From Methanocella paludicola SANAE (GTDB taxonomy: Archaea; Halobacteriota; Methanocellia; Methanocellales; Methanocellaceae): a stretch of DNA of 64,000 nt. The position numbers were made by a program, and so were the translations under genes. Shown one piece after another: positions 24,964 to 33,294 of the stretch. How positions within the stretch are numbered: position 1 is the stretch's first letter; every line of letters begins with the position of its first letter. The DNA lies in NCBI RefSeq assembly GCF_000011005.1, contig NC_013665.1:1289437-1353436 (forward strand). Reading direction: 5' to 3'. The notes under the pieces were generated by a model that did not search any database, was not told the DNA's origin, and saw only the letters and a program-made list of their open reading frames with translations.

Positions 24964-26277
24964 TTAATCCTTTTCATTCAGCTCTTCAGCTTTAGGCGGC
25001 GTCACCAAAACTTTATCGACCCGCATCCCGTCCATGTCGACCACTTCATACGTGTAGCCTTCCATGGTGAACTTGTTCCCGGCGGCCGGTATGCGATGCA
25101 GGTGGGCCATCACGAAGCCGCCCAGCGTCTGGAATGTGCCAGTATCCTCGTCGGGCAGGCTCTTGATGTCCAGGATATTTTTAAACTCGTCTACCGGCAT
25201 CATCCCGTCCACCAGCCAGGAGCCATCGTCCCTCTGCGTGGCCCGGGGACTGTCAATTGTCGGTACGTCGCCGACCACAGACTCCATGATATCGTGGATG
25301 GTCACCAGGCCCTGAAGGCCGCCATACTCATCGATGATCACGGCCATATGCTTGCCGGACTTCTTAAAAAGCTCCAGCGCCTTCAGCGCCGGCATGCTCT
25401 CCGGCATGAACAGCGGCTCCTTCATTGTCGCCTTCAGGTCGAGCTTATTCTGCTCCAGGTACCGGGCCAGCAGGTCCTTCACGTAAACGATGCCGAGCAC
25501 GTTATCGAGCTCGCTGTCGCAGACCGGGTAGCTCGAGTGGCCGCTTTCCGCGATCTTTTTAACGATATCGTTGACCGTATCGTCCAGGTAGAGCACGGTC
25601 AGGTCGGTCCTCGGCACCATCATGGAGCTGACCCGCCTGTCGCTCAGGCGAAAGATGCTGTCGACCATGTCGCTCTCGGCTTCCTCGAAGACGCCGGCCT
25701 TGGCGCCCTGGTCGATGAGGACCTTGATCTCCTCCTCGGTCACGGGCGGCTCGGTCGATGGTTTTACGCTTAATGCCCAGAGGATCAGGTCCGTCGACAG
25801 GCTCAGCAGGCGCACGACGGGCATGGCAAGCTTCGATAGAAGCCGCATCGGGGACGCGATGAGCCGGGCAATACGCTCCGCATAATTCAGGCCTATCCGC
25901 TTGGGGACGAGCTCGCCTATTACGATCGTCAGATAAGTGATAGGTAAGACGACGATGAGGATGCTGATGACGTCGCTATAAGGGGCAAGAGCGGGGTAAC
26001 TCGCTATATAGGGGGTTATCTCTTTGGCGATAGTCGCGCCGCCGAATGCCCCCGCAAGTATACCCACTAGCGTTATGCCCACCTGTATCGTCGACAGGAA
26101 GTCGCCGGGCGAGTTGGCCAGCTCGAGCGCCGACTTCGCGCTCGCGTCGCCCTCTTCGGCATACTGCTGAAGCCGTGCCTTGCGGCCGGAGATAATGGCG
26201 ATCTCGGCCATTGCGAAGAGCCCGTTAAACAAGATCAATAATAAGATGATCAGGATCTCGATCCAAATGTTAGACAT
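24964..26277 (-). CDS. CNNM/CorC-HlyC family membrane protein with two CBS domains
   Basis: A 437-residue protein. The N-terminal DUF21 domain (about 1-190) has four hydrophobic helices starting WIEILIILLLILFNGLFAMAEIA and including NGLFAMAE and SAxELANSPGDFLSTIQVGITL. Two CBS domains follow (about 205-330; MVPRTDLTVLY and MKEPLFMPES), then the acidic CorC_HlyC C-domain (DGSWLVDGMMPVDEF). Relatives transport or sense magnesium or cobalt; one archaeal homologue is a Mg2+ exporter. ATG 26277 gives the natural start; a GTG at 26304 is in frame. The gene diverges from no close neighbour: palindrome P2 lies upstream. Confidence 0.88.
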   Translation of the reverse strand: MSNIWIEILIILLLILFNGLFAMAEIAIISGRKARLQQYAEEGDASAKSALELANSPGDFLSTIQVGITLVGILAGAFGGATIAKEITPYIASYPALAPYSDVISILIVVLPITYLTIVIGELVPKRIGLNYAERIARLIASPMRLLSKLAMPVVRLLSLSTDLILWALSVKPSTEPPVTEEEIKVLIDQGAKAGVFEEAESDMVDSIFRLSDRRVSSMMVPRTDLTVLYLDDTVNDIVKKIAESGHSSYPVCDSELDNVLGIVYVKDLLARYLEQNKLDLKATMKEPLFMPESMPALKALELFKKSGKHMAVIIDEYGGLQGLVTIHDIMESVVGDVPTIDSPRATQRDDGSWLVDGMMPVDEFKNILDIKSLPDEDTGTFQTLGGFVMAHLHRIPAAGNKFTMEGYTYEVVDMDGMRVDKVLVTPPKAEELNEKD

Positions 26278-26434
26278 TGACTGTACTACCTTGAGGGAAT
26301 TCACTCGTGCGATGAACTATACTCATACGTTGATACATATCTTATAAATCTTTTGTAATATAAGTTTAAAGTAGTTCCCGGGGTCTGGCTGTTAGCCTGG
26401 CAGGCAATCGCTTTGAAAATTTTTATATTTTTGA

Positions 26435-26851
26435 TTCTTCCGCGGTTTTGGGATGAATGTTTTTTTTATTCTTTTCTAGTTATGCCGTCGTTGAGTGGTC
26501 CAACCACAGGGGCACGGAGCGCACGGGAGTTACACAGAGTTTTCTTATAAAGGGAGACTCAGAGAGCTCAGAGGCCGGTTTATTAGTTAGCCTGGGACAC
26601 AGAGTTTATTGAGGCTCGGTTGACCAATAAACAATAATGCGGTTTATCCTCGGCAGTGCCTCTTTCAACTCCGTGCCCCGGGAATGTTATAAACCCGTAC
26701 TCCGTGGCCTCTGGGCCTCCATTTATAAGAAAACTCCGTGAAACTCAGCGCTCTCCGTGCCCCTGTGGTTGGACCACTCAACGACGGCATAACATAAAAA
26801 CGAGCGAAGGCATCCGCCAAAGCAATATATCATCCCAAAAACGCACAAGAA
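26435..26851. repeat. Long imperfect palindrome P2 (315-bp core, 417 bp with outer arms)
   Basis: The core 26479-26793 starts GTTATGCCGTCGTTGAGTGG and ends with its near-exact complement CGACGGCATAAC; inward pairing continues through CCAACCACAGGGGCACGGAG and TTTTCTTATAAA. A further outer pair, TTTTGGGATGA at about 26444 and its complement CATCCCAAAA at 26831, extends the palindrome. The left flank TTCTTCCGCGGTTTTGG recurs in altered form at 45245, before the related palindrome there. No gene is visible in 26278-26909. Confidence 0.85.
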
Positions 26852-26909
26852 CCATATTTTAATGTTTAACTATAATGTGAGATATGCCTTGCTCCCGGGC
26901 CTTTGAGAA

Positions 26910-27713
26910 TCATGGCTTAAAGGCCTTTGCCAGCATTTTTTCCAGGCCTTTCGTGTTTGACGGAGAGGTCATGTCCATGGTCAGGGGCGTAACGGATATC
27001 ATGCCTTTCTTCATGATGGTATGCAGGTCAGTTCCCTCTGCCGCGTCCTCGACGATCGTCCCGTCTATCCAGTAATACGAGCGTCCTCTTGGGTCTTTCC
27101 GGCGGTGTACCCTGGTGTCGTACATCTTTCGTGCGAGTTTCGTAACGACTACGGGCGTTTTCGGCCCGGCATGCGCCGGCACGTTGACGTTCAACACGTC
27201 CACCCCTGCCGGTAGTTTCCCCTCAAGCACGCACTGCGCAAGCTTACCGACGACGTTGATGGCTGCGCTGTAGTCCCTTTTAAAGTTCGTATCGACGAAC
27301 TTGTCGCCCTCGTCCTCAACACGCATTGATACCGCAATTGCCGGGACTCCCTGCCCTGCCGCCTCGAGGGCGGCGCCGATGGTGCCCGAAGTCGTCGCGG
27401 CCTCGGTGCTCAGGTTCTCGCCGATGTTGAAGCCAGAAATGGCGAGGTCGGGCTTTTTCTTCATGGCCACGAACATGCCGATAATGACCGCGTCCGTGGG
27501 CGTGCCACTCACAGTGTATGCGGTCGTGCCGTTGATCTTTAGCCTTGTCAGCCTCAATGGGTTAAAAAGTGTCATGGAACGCCCGACCGCGCTCTGCTGG
27601 GTCGCCGGGGCCACGATGGTGACTTCACCCAGGCCCTTTACGGACTCATAGGCGGCCAGCAGGCCTGACGAGCTGATGCCGTCGTCGTTCGTGATGAGAA
27701 TGCGGTGCGTCAT
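26910..27713 (-). CDS. surE: 5'/3'-nucleotidase SurE
   Basis: A 267-residue metal-dependent phosphatase that removes phosphate from nucleoside monophosphates. The start is MTHRILITNDDGISSSGL, where Asp-Asp binds the metal; then VVAPATQQSAVGRSMT, SGTPTDAVIIG and the metal-site Asn in SGFNIGENLS, with TSGTIGAALEA, are the standard SurE motifs. ATG 27713 is preferred to a TTG at 27740. A TATA-like ACTATATTG is only about 10 bp upstream of the ATG on this strand. It stands alone between palindromes P2 and P3. Confidence 0.93.
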   Translation of the reverse strand: MTHRILITNDDGISSSGLLAAYESVKGLGEVTIVAPATQQSAVGRSMTLFNPLRLTRLKINGTTAYTVSGTPTDAVIIGMFVAMKKKPDLAISGFNIGENLSTEAATTSGTIGAALEAAGQGVPAIAVSMRVEDEGDKFVDTNFKRDYSAAINVVGKLAQCVLEGKLPAGVDVLNVNVPAHAGPKTPVVVTKLARKMYDTRVHRRKDPRGRSYYWIDGTIVEDAAEGTDLHTIMKKGMISVTPLTMDMTSPSNTKGLEKMLAKAFKP

Positions 27714-27844
27714 CCAGCACAATATAGTAGCCCGAAGCAATATAATCTTTTATCCGCGCCCACTGGAAATCTTTGCATGCATTAGTTGAGTGATTATATT
27801 AGTTGCGCTTACCTGTTTATCGTCTTACATTGTACTGCCCTGTT

Positions 27845-28171
27845 TTTTAAGGCACTGAGCGTACAGAGGCACTATTTTCACCACAATGGCACGGAGCACG
27901 CTGAGTTTCACAAAGACTTTTTTAAATGTAAGTCACTAAGGCCGCAGAGATGGCTTTTTGGGTTATTAGGGCACGAAGGGGACAATGACACGATGGCAAA
28001 AAGTGTTCGCATGTTCATTTCATTGTGCCATTGTATCCTTTGTGCCCTATCGCCAATGAACCGGGCTTTGTGGCCTCTGTCCCTCACATTTAAAAAAAGT
28101 CTTAGTGAGCCTTTGTGAACTCCGTGCCATTGTGGTGAGAATAGTGCCTCCGTCAGCTTAGTGACTTAAAA
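27845..28171. repeat. Long imperfect palindrome P3 (327 bp)
   Basis: The left end TTTTAAGGCACTGAGC pairs with the right end GCTTAGTGACTTAAAA. Pairing continues over CAGAGGCACTATT, CCACAATGGCACGGAG, TTTTTTAAATGT, the CACTAAGGC region and the near-centre AGGGCACGAAGG, so it runs almost to the midpoint near 28005. Within each arm 9-base units of the type GGCACGAAG recur. A second copy, about 90 per cent alike by eye, lies at 45385-46985 split by an insertion sequence. The gap 27714-28229 holds no gene; open frames in it are not coding-like. Confidence 0.9.
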
Positions 28172-28229
28172 GCGGGGTTATAAATGGCCCTTCGTTTTAC
28201 ATATGTTGTAATCGGAGTCCTACAAAAAG

Positions 28230-29711
28230 TCATTGCTTAGCGGGCACATCGCACGCCGCAGGCACATTCACTTCCTGGTTCTTGCTCCAGCCGACGATGA
28301 GCGAAGTAATGACGCCGACGACGCATAATGCAGCGGCCATATACATCACGACGCTAATGGAGCTCGCGAGCGCTTCCTTTCCCTGCAGGCTCGCCGAAAC
28401 CACCCCGGTGAACCCGGCCGCCTCAAGGAGAATGTACAACAGTATGCTCGCCAGGGACACGCCGATGGAGTTCCCGAAGTTCCTCACGGTGGCCAGCACG
28501 CTTGAGGCAGTACTGCTCTTCTGCGGAGGCAGCGCGGACATGATCTCCGTATTATTGGGGCTGGTGAACAGGCCGGTGCCTAAGCCGAATAAGCCCAGGC
28601 ATATCAGCAACAATACGGGGCTGGATAAGTTCACCACGTAGCCCAGGAGGAACAGAGCGAGGGCCATGACCAGCATGCCGAACGAGCTATGATATGTAGA
28701 CTGTAGCTTATCGTACGTGTAGCCGCTCAGGGGCGCGACGATCCCGGTAAGCAGGGGCACGGCAAGGAGCATCGTGCCGACCTGCTGAGGCGAATAGCCC
28801 CACACATACTGGAGCAGGAAGGGTATGCAGAGTATGAACATCGAGAATGCCGTAAAATTGATGAGCGTGCTCAGGCTCGCGAAGGTGAATTTCCGGACCT
28901 TGAAAAGGCGCAGATCAATGATGGGGTTCCTATGGCCCAGCTCGGTGGAGACGAACCATGCGAGCGATACTAAAAATATGCCGGCGTATATGAGCATCGC
29001 CGTGTCGGGCTCGACGCTGTCCGCAAGGTCGCCCAGCATGAGCATGAGCGAGACCATGGTCAGCATCAGCGCCACCGCTCCCGTCCAGTCCATTCCAGTG
29101 ATGCGGCAGCTCTTCTCCGTCAGCTTCAGGTATTTCGAGGCGGCGGCCAGGAGCACGATGCCTACGGGCACGTTGATGAAAAATATGTACTGCCAGCCCA
29201 CGGTGCCCGTGATGAAGCCTCCGAGGATGGGCCCGGCGATGCTGCCGATGGCCACGATGGTGCCGATCATCCCCAGCGTACGGCCCCGCTCCTTCCGGGG
29301 GAACGCCTGCACGAGAATGGCAGTATTGATCGAGAAGACGATAGACGCCCCCAGGCCCTGGACGATCCTGAACAGGATAAGCTGGTTCAGGTCAGTCGAC
29401 AGGCCGCAGGCCAGGGAACTTATGGTGAAGATGCCGATGCCGGCAAAGAACAGCCGCACTTTGCCCGTGTATTCGGACAGCCGGCCGAAGATGAGCAGTA
29501 GCGCCGTGTTAACGACGAGATACGCCGTCACCACCCACTGGGACTGCGATAGCTCGACGCCGAACGCCTGCGTGATGGTCGGCAGCGCGACGTTGACCAC
29601 GTTGGTGTCCAGCACACCCATGAAGACGCCTGAGAGGACGATGGCCAGTATGATGTACCTGTTCTTATACTCGGGTAATTCCTGGACTGCTGCGGCCTGT
29701 TTTTCCGCCAT
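28230..29711 (-). CDS. MFS multidrug exporter, 14-helix (EmrB/QacA) family
   Basis: A 493-residue proton-driven exporter with 14 predicted helices. Motif D1 LDTNVVNVALPTI lies in helix 1, motif A-like GRLSEYTGKVRLF between helices 2 and 3, and motif C GPILGGFITGTVGWQYIFFINVPVG in helix 5, which is characteristic of drug:H+ antiporters. GGTGAT seven bases before the ATG at 29711 favours it over the ATG at 29717. Substrate is unknown. A TATA-like run, read on this strand from about 29760, precedes it. It diverges from the lipoprotein gene at 29865. Confidence 0.9.
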   Translation of the reverse strand: MAEKQAAAVQELPEYKNRYIILAIVLSGVFMGVLDTNVVNVALPTITQAFGVELSQSQWVVTAYLVVNTALLLIFGRLSEYTGKVRLFFAGIGIFTISSLACGLSTDLNQLILFRIVQGLGASIVFSINTAILVQAFPRKERGRTLGMIGTIVAIGSIAGPILGGFITGTVGWQYIFFINVPVGIVLLAAASKYLKLTEKSCRITGMDWTGAVALMLTMVSLMLMLGDLADSVEPDTAMLIYAGIFLVSLAWFVSTELGHRNPIIDLRLFKVRKFTFASLSTLINFTAFSMFILCIPFLLQYVWGYSPQQVGTMLLAVPLLTGIVAPLSGYTYDKLQSTYHSSFGMLVMALALFLLGYVVNLSSPVLLLICLGLFGLGTGLFTSPNNTEIMSALPPQKSSTASSVLATVRNFGNSIGVSLASILLYILLEAAGFTGVVSASLQGKEALASSISVVMYMAAALCVVGVITSLIVGWSKNQEVNVPAACDVPAKQ

Positions 29712-29864
29712 TTGCATATCACCGGTGAGAATTAAAGATTAGATGATGCCCTCTTATATAAGGGTAATCGAGCCTGATGTCAGGGCCATGGTATGGCAAA
29801 TATTTAGTATTAGTAGTAAGCTAATATTGTAGAGGCTTAATTGACATACAGTAGGAGGTTCTGG

Positions 29865-30215
29865 ATGAAGTATAAATTATTATTACTGGCTATTTTAGCT
29901 ATCGTATTAGTTATGAGCGGCTGCGTTACGAACCTGCAGGAAAGCAAGAATGGGACGCCGCTATTCACGGCCATGAAATCAAATAATACTACGCTGATGA
30001 TCATGCTTATCGACATGAACGGCGCCGGGAGCGTGACGGGCCTGCACGTGGACAGTCCGGCCATCGGCTCGCCGGACGTCGTCGCCAGCGGCACCTCAGT
30101 GCCCGCCGGCAAGGAGATCAAGATCACCGACCCGGCACTGGCCGGCAAAATAAATATCTCGATCTCGTCGACGGTTGACGGCAAGAAAATGACCGTCCTG
30201 AATGGGTCGTTCTAA
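29865..30215 (+). CDS. Small lipoprotein, function unknown
   Basis: A 116-residue secreted protein. AGGAGG seven bases before ATG 29865 fixes the start. The signal MKYKLLLLAILAIVLVMSGC has a lipobox VMSGC, so the mature protein would be lipid-anchored at Cys20. The mature part is Thr/Ser/Gly-rich with the pattern ASGTSVPAGKEIKITDPALAGKINISISS, which looks like a small beta-domain. No family is recognised. It is followed after 73 bp by mfnD but a TATA-like ATATTATATCT precedes mfnD, so they may be separate units. Confidence 0.65.
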   Translation: MKYKLLLLAILAIVLVMSGCVTNLQESKNGTPLFTAMKSNNTTLMIMLIDMNGAGSVTGLHVDSPAIGSPDVVASGTSVPAGKEIKITDPALAGKINISISSTVDGKKMTVLNGSF

Positions 30216-30288
30216 CGCCCATTCCCTCTTTATTCTTTTTCTAAAACCGAAACAATATTATATCTACGGCCACTTATTCAAGAGCGTC

Positions 30289-31155
30289 ATGAAGATACTA
30301 CTGGCCGAGTATTCGGTTTGCGCCGGCCTGCCGACGCTGGCAAACGAAGGCCGTGCCATGCTTGATACTCTAAGGCGCTCGTTCGGGGCCGCCGGCTGCA
30401 CAGTGCTCGTGCCCCGGGACTTCGAGGCGGATCTTTTAGACTTATCGCATAAGTGTGATTGTTTCCTTGTTATTGCGCCCGATGCCATGCTCGATAAGTA
30501 TACGGCGGGGCTGGAAAAGAACTGTATTAACCTGGGCTGCTCTTCCCGCGTTGTCCGGCTATGCGCTGACAAGCAGGAGACCACGGAGACACTTTTATAT
30601 AACGGAATACCGGTCCCACGGCTGGTTCACGAAAAAGGCGTAAAATGCGTCGTAAAGCCTCGCTACGGCTGCGATGCCGAAGGCATTTTCATATCGCCGG
30701 GCCCCGTCGATCGAGAGGGCTTGATCTCTACCGAGTACATCGAGGGAGAGCACCTCAGCGTCTCGCTCATCGGAGGACAAACCATGCTGCCGCTCACGCT
30801 CAATAAGCAGCACATCAGGGTCGTCGAAAGCGGCGGCATGGCATTCATCGAGTATGACGGCAATGAAGTGCCCTACGAGCATCCGGCGAAAAAAGAGATA
30901 CTGGCCGTGGCCGCGAAGGCGGGGCAGATGCTCGGCTGCAGAGGCCTCTTCGGCATCGACATCGTCTATGGTGATAAGCCCTATGTGGTCGACGTCAACC
31001 CGCGGCCGACGACCGCCGTCCTCGCCCTCGATAAGGTGCTGGATGCTAACATCGCCGACCTCATACTCAAAGCCCGCTTCGGCACGCTGCCCGACAGCGT
31101 GGGCATCAAGGGGCATTACTCGTTCACCAAATCCGACCTGGGGAGAACATCATGA
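30289..31155 (+). CDS. mfnD: Tyramine-L-glutamate ligase (methanofuran biosynthesis)
   Basis: A 288-residue ATP-grasp enzyme that joins glutamate to tyramine to make gamma-glutamyltyramine for methanofuran. The start MKILLAEYSVCAGLP and LANEGRAMLDTL are typical. The ATP-grasp parts are CVVKPRYGCDAEGIF (about residue 121), EYIEGEHLSVSLI, GIDIVYGDKPYVVDVNPRPTT (Asp and Asn bind magnesium). Length agrees with MfnD (about 290). TATA-like ATATTATATCT lies about 28 bp before ATG 30289, so the message is nearly leaderless. It overlaps mfnF by ATGA. The family assignment rests on motifs and on the mfnF neighbour. Confidence 0.87.
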   Translation: MKILLAEYSVCAGLPTLANEGRAMLDTLRRSFGAAGCTVLVPRDFEADLLDLSHKCDCFLVIAPDAMLDKYTAGLEKNCINLGCSSRVVRLCADKQETTETLLYNGIPVPRLVHEKGVKCVVKPRYGCDAEGIFISPGPVDREGLISTEYIEGEHLSVSLIGGQTMLPLTLNKQHIRVVESGGMAFIEYDGNEVPYEHPAKKEILAVAAKAGQMLGCRGLFGIDIVYGDKPYVVDVNPRPTTAVLALDKVLDANIADLILKARFGTLPDSVGIKGHYSFTKSDLGRTS

Positions 31156-32108
31156 TCCTGGGCATCGACATCGGGGGAGCTAACACGAAGGCGGCGTCCG
31201 CCGATGGGCTCTTCACCTATTCCAAGTATCTTCCCCTCTGGAAGGGCTGCGATATTGCCGGCACGCTCCTGGAAATTAAGCAAAAGGCCGGGCAGATCGA
31301 CGCCGCCGGTGTCACCATCACGGGCGAGCTGGCCGACTGCTATGCCTCAAAAAAGGAAGGCATCGGGCATATCGCCGCCGAAGTGAAGAAGGTCTTTCCG
31401 GAAGCCGTCTTCTATGGCAGCGATGGTAATTTCCATGCCGACGCCGGCGATCACCGCCTCCTGTCGGCGGCCAACTGGTCGGCATCCGCACGATATGTCG
31501 GGGGCATCCACAAAAATATTCTTTTCATCGACATCGGCAGCACGACGACCGACATCATTCCCATAGTGGACGGCGTTCCCCGTGCGGGCCTGACGGACTT
31601 CCAGCGCCTATCCCGGGGCGAGCTGATCTATGCGGGCGCCCTGCGGACGAATGTGGCGGCCATACTGCGGAAAGTAACATTGCGAGGCGTGGCCGTGCGG
31701 ACCGCGTCGGAGCTTTTCGCAATAACGGCGGACGTGAACCTTTTACTGGGCACCATCACTGAAGGCGACTATGCGTGCGATACGCCGGACGGCGCACCGA
31801 AGACGCAGGAAGCATCGGCGCTACGGCTCGCCCGCGTCGTGTGCTGCGACCTGGAGGAGCTGGCGCCCGAAGAAGTATCGGAGGTCGCAAAGCAGGCGTA
31901 CCGAGAACAGATCGACGACCTGAAAGAGGGCATCGGGGAAGTATCCGGGTGCCACGGCATCCGGCGCGCCGCAGTATGCGGCCTGGGCGATTTCATCGCG
32001 ATGAACGCCCTCGATGAGATGGGCCTTCCTTACACCGTAATAGAAAAAGGGGTATCCCGCATATTCCCTGCATATGCCGTGGCAAAGCTGCTCGAAAGGA
32101 GTCCATAG
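31152..32108 (+). CDS. mfnF: Methanofuran biosynthesis protein MfnF (aminomethylfuran-tyramine coupling)
   Basis: A 318-residue protein of the hydantoinase/acetate-kinase-like fold, known in methanogens to couple the aminomethylfuran diphosphate to gamma-glutamyltyramine. It begins MILGIDIGGANTKAASADG, with a phosphate loop, and has a second phosphate motif FIDIGSTTTDIIPI near residue 125. Also visible are GRGELIYAGALRTNVAAI-like RGELIYAGALRTN, and the C-terminal GLGDFIAMNAL. It starts inside mfnD (ATGA), and its own stop is two bases before the next gene. The same fold was formerly named 'H4MPT-linked C1 transfer pathway protein'. Confidence 0.87.
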   Translation: MILGIDIGGANTKAASADGLFTYSKYLPLWKGCDIAGTLLEIKQKAGQIDAAGVTITGELADCYASKKEGIGHIAAEVKKVFPEAVFYGSDGNFHADAGDHRLLSAANWSASARYVGGIHKNILFIDIGSTTTDIIPIVDGVPRAGLTDFQRLSRGELIYAGALRTNVAAILRKVTLRGVAVRTASELFAITADVNLLLGTITEGDYACDTPDGAPKTQEASALRLARVVCCDLEELAPEEVSEVAKQAYREQIDDLKEGIGEVSGCHGIRRAAVCGLGDFIAMNALDEMGLPYTVIEKGVSRIFPAYAVAKLLERSP

Positions 32109-32109
32109 G

Positions 32110-33108
32110 ATGACGAAGAAAGACATCACGTTCGTGCTCACACTCATCGCCCTGGCGGCGATATTATCGATGGCCGGCTGCACCGCTCCGGCCACTAGAG
32201 ATATGACGACTCTCTCGGGGAAAGACGTTTTCGACCCATCGAAGTTCAGCATGGCGACATATCTGATGGCTACGAGCGATAACCAGAGTACGGGCCTCTT
32301 CACTGTGCTCGCCTATCCGGGCGAGGAAGACGGCGACCGGCTCTCTTCCGTGCTGGTGTCCGGCAATACTTCGAGCCGTATGGACGTCTGGCTTAACCGG
32401 GGCCACGAAGGTATCAACAACGCTACGATGACCCTGGTCGACGGCAGCGGCATGCAGACGGTCGCGATGCCAAAGGCGCTCAACATGACCACCATGGACG
32501 ATACCTGGAACAGCCCCGGCTCCACGTATGCCTATTATGGCACGGACTCGGTCACCGTGCCGGCAGGCACTTACGAGAACTGCACGATATACTACGGCAC
32601 GAAACACGTACAATATATGGAAGTATCGTTGGACGTCGAGGTCATGTACTATATGCACGAGTCGTCGCCCGTGCCCGTGTTCTATATGGTCAAGACGGAG
32701 GACGGGTCCGTCGCATATGCCCTACGAAGCGCCTACGGCCCCGGCGACATCGATAGCACTCCCGAAAGGGCGGTCCAGAGCTACTTCGACCGCATCGGGT
32801 CGGGCGAATATACCCGGGCTGCAAGGCTGCTCGCCAAAGCCGACGGCACCAGCCTCAAGCCAATGGACAGCGCTTCTATCGCCGGCATGGCGAAAAACAT
32901 GTCCGCGACCTATGGCACAGCCGGAGAAAAGATGGTCGTGCAATATGTGCTTATCGATAATATGATCTCCGCAGGCATCATAGGGGGCCACGATGCCATC
33001 ACTGTACACTGGAGCAGCATCCATTACGACCGTTCGCCGGGCGAAGTGTACTACATCGAAGGCATGTTCAACATGGCCGACGATAGCGGATGGAAAATAA
33101 TCGTATAA
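32110..33108 (+). CDS. Lipoprotein, function unknown (methanofuran operon tail)
   Basis: A 332-residue exported protein starting at ATG 32110, with GAAAGGAG upstream inside mfnF. The signal ends LAAILSMAGC, a good lipobox. The mature part has an N-terminal domain (about 40-215) rich in Thr/Tyr/Gly, with VTVPAGTYENCTIYYGT resembling the conserved beta-strand turn of secreted DUF-type sensors, and a C-terminal domain beginning TPERAVQSYFDRIGSGEYTRAARLL, which resembles an NTF2-like or DUF4878-type fold. These names are suggestions. The two-base gap to mfnF points to one transcript, though no functional link is known. Confidence 0.65.
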   Translation: MTKKDITFVLTLIALAAILSMAGCTAPATRDMTTLSGKDVFDPSKFSMATYLMATSDNQSTGLFTVLAYPGEEDGDRLSSVLVSGNTSSRMDVWLNRGHEGINNATMTLVDGSGMQTVAMPKALNMTTMDDTWNSPGSTYAYYGTDSVTVPAGTYENCTIYYGTKHVQYMEVSLDVEVMYYMHESSPVPVFYMVKTEDGSVAYALRSAYGPGDIDSTPERAVQSYFDRIGSGEYTRAARLLAKADGTSLKPMDSASIAGMAKNMSATYGTAGEKMVVQYVLIDNMISAGIIGGHDAITVHWSSIHYDRSPGEVYYIEGMFNMADDSGWKIIV

Positions 33109-33197
33109 TTTTTATACATATTTTATTTCGTTAATGACCAAATTTTTTATAAAAAACAAAAATTATATATACGTACTTCGAGGGCTTATACGCCAAG

Positions 33198-33205
33198 TTT
33201 ATATA
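33198..33205 (+). promoter_or_regulatory. Probable TATA box of the pilus-like operon
   Basis: TTTATATA with a purine-rich upstream (CCAAG) stands in a very AT-rich 186-bp gap. Transcription would begin about 33230, leaving a leader of some 65 bases before the GTG at 33295; GGGGAGTG in that leader is the ribosome site. Confidence 0.4.
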
Positions 33206-33294
33206 CCCATAAGCTCGATATGAATATTATAACGCCAAATCATTATAGTATCATTATGCAAGGGCAACTATACAGAGTACGGGGAGTGTAAGTA

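Noticed and set aside
27786-28118. Plus-strand frame of 110 codons over palindrome P3
   Set aside because: It lies wholly in the hairpin repeat, has no coding-like residue pattern, and the second copy of the repeat at 45385 does not keep the frame.
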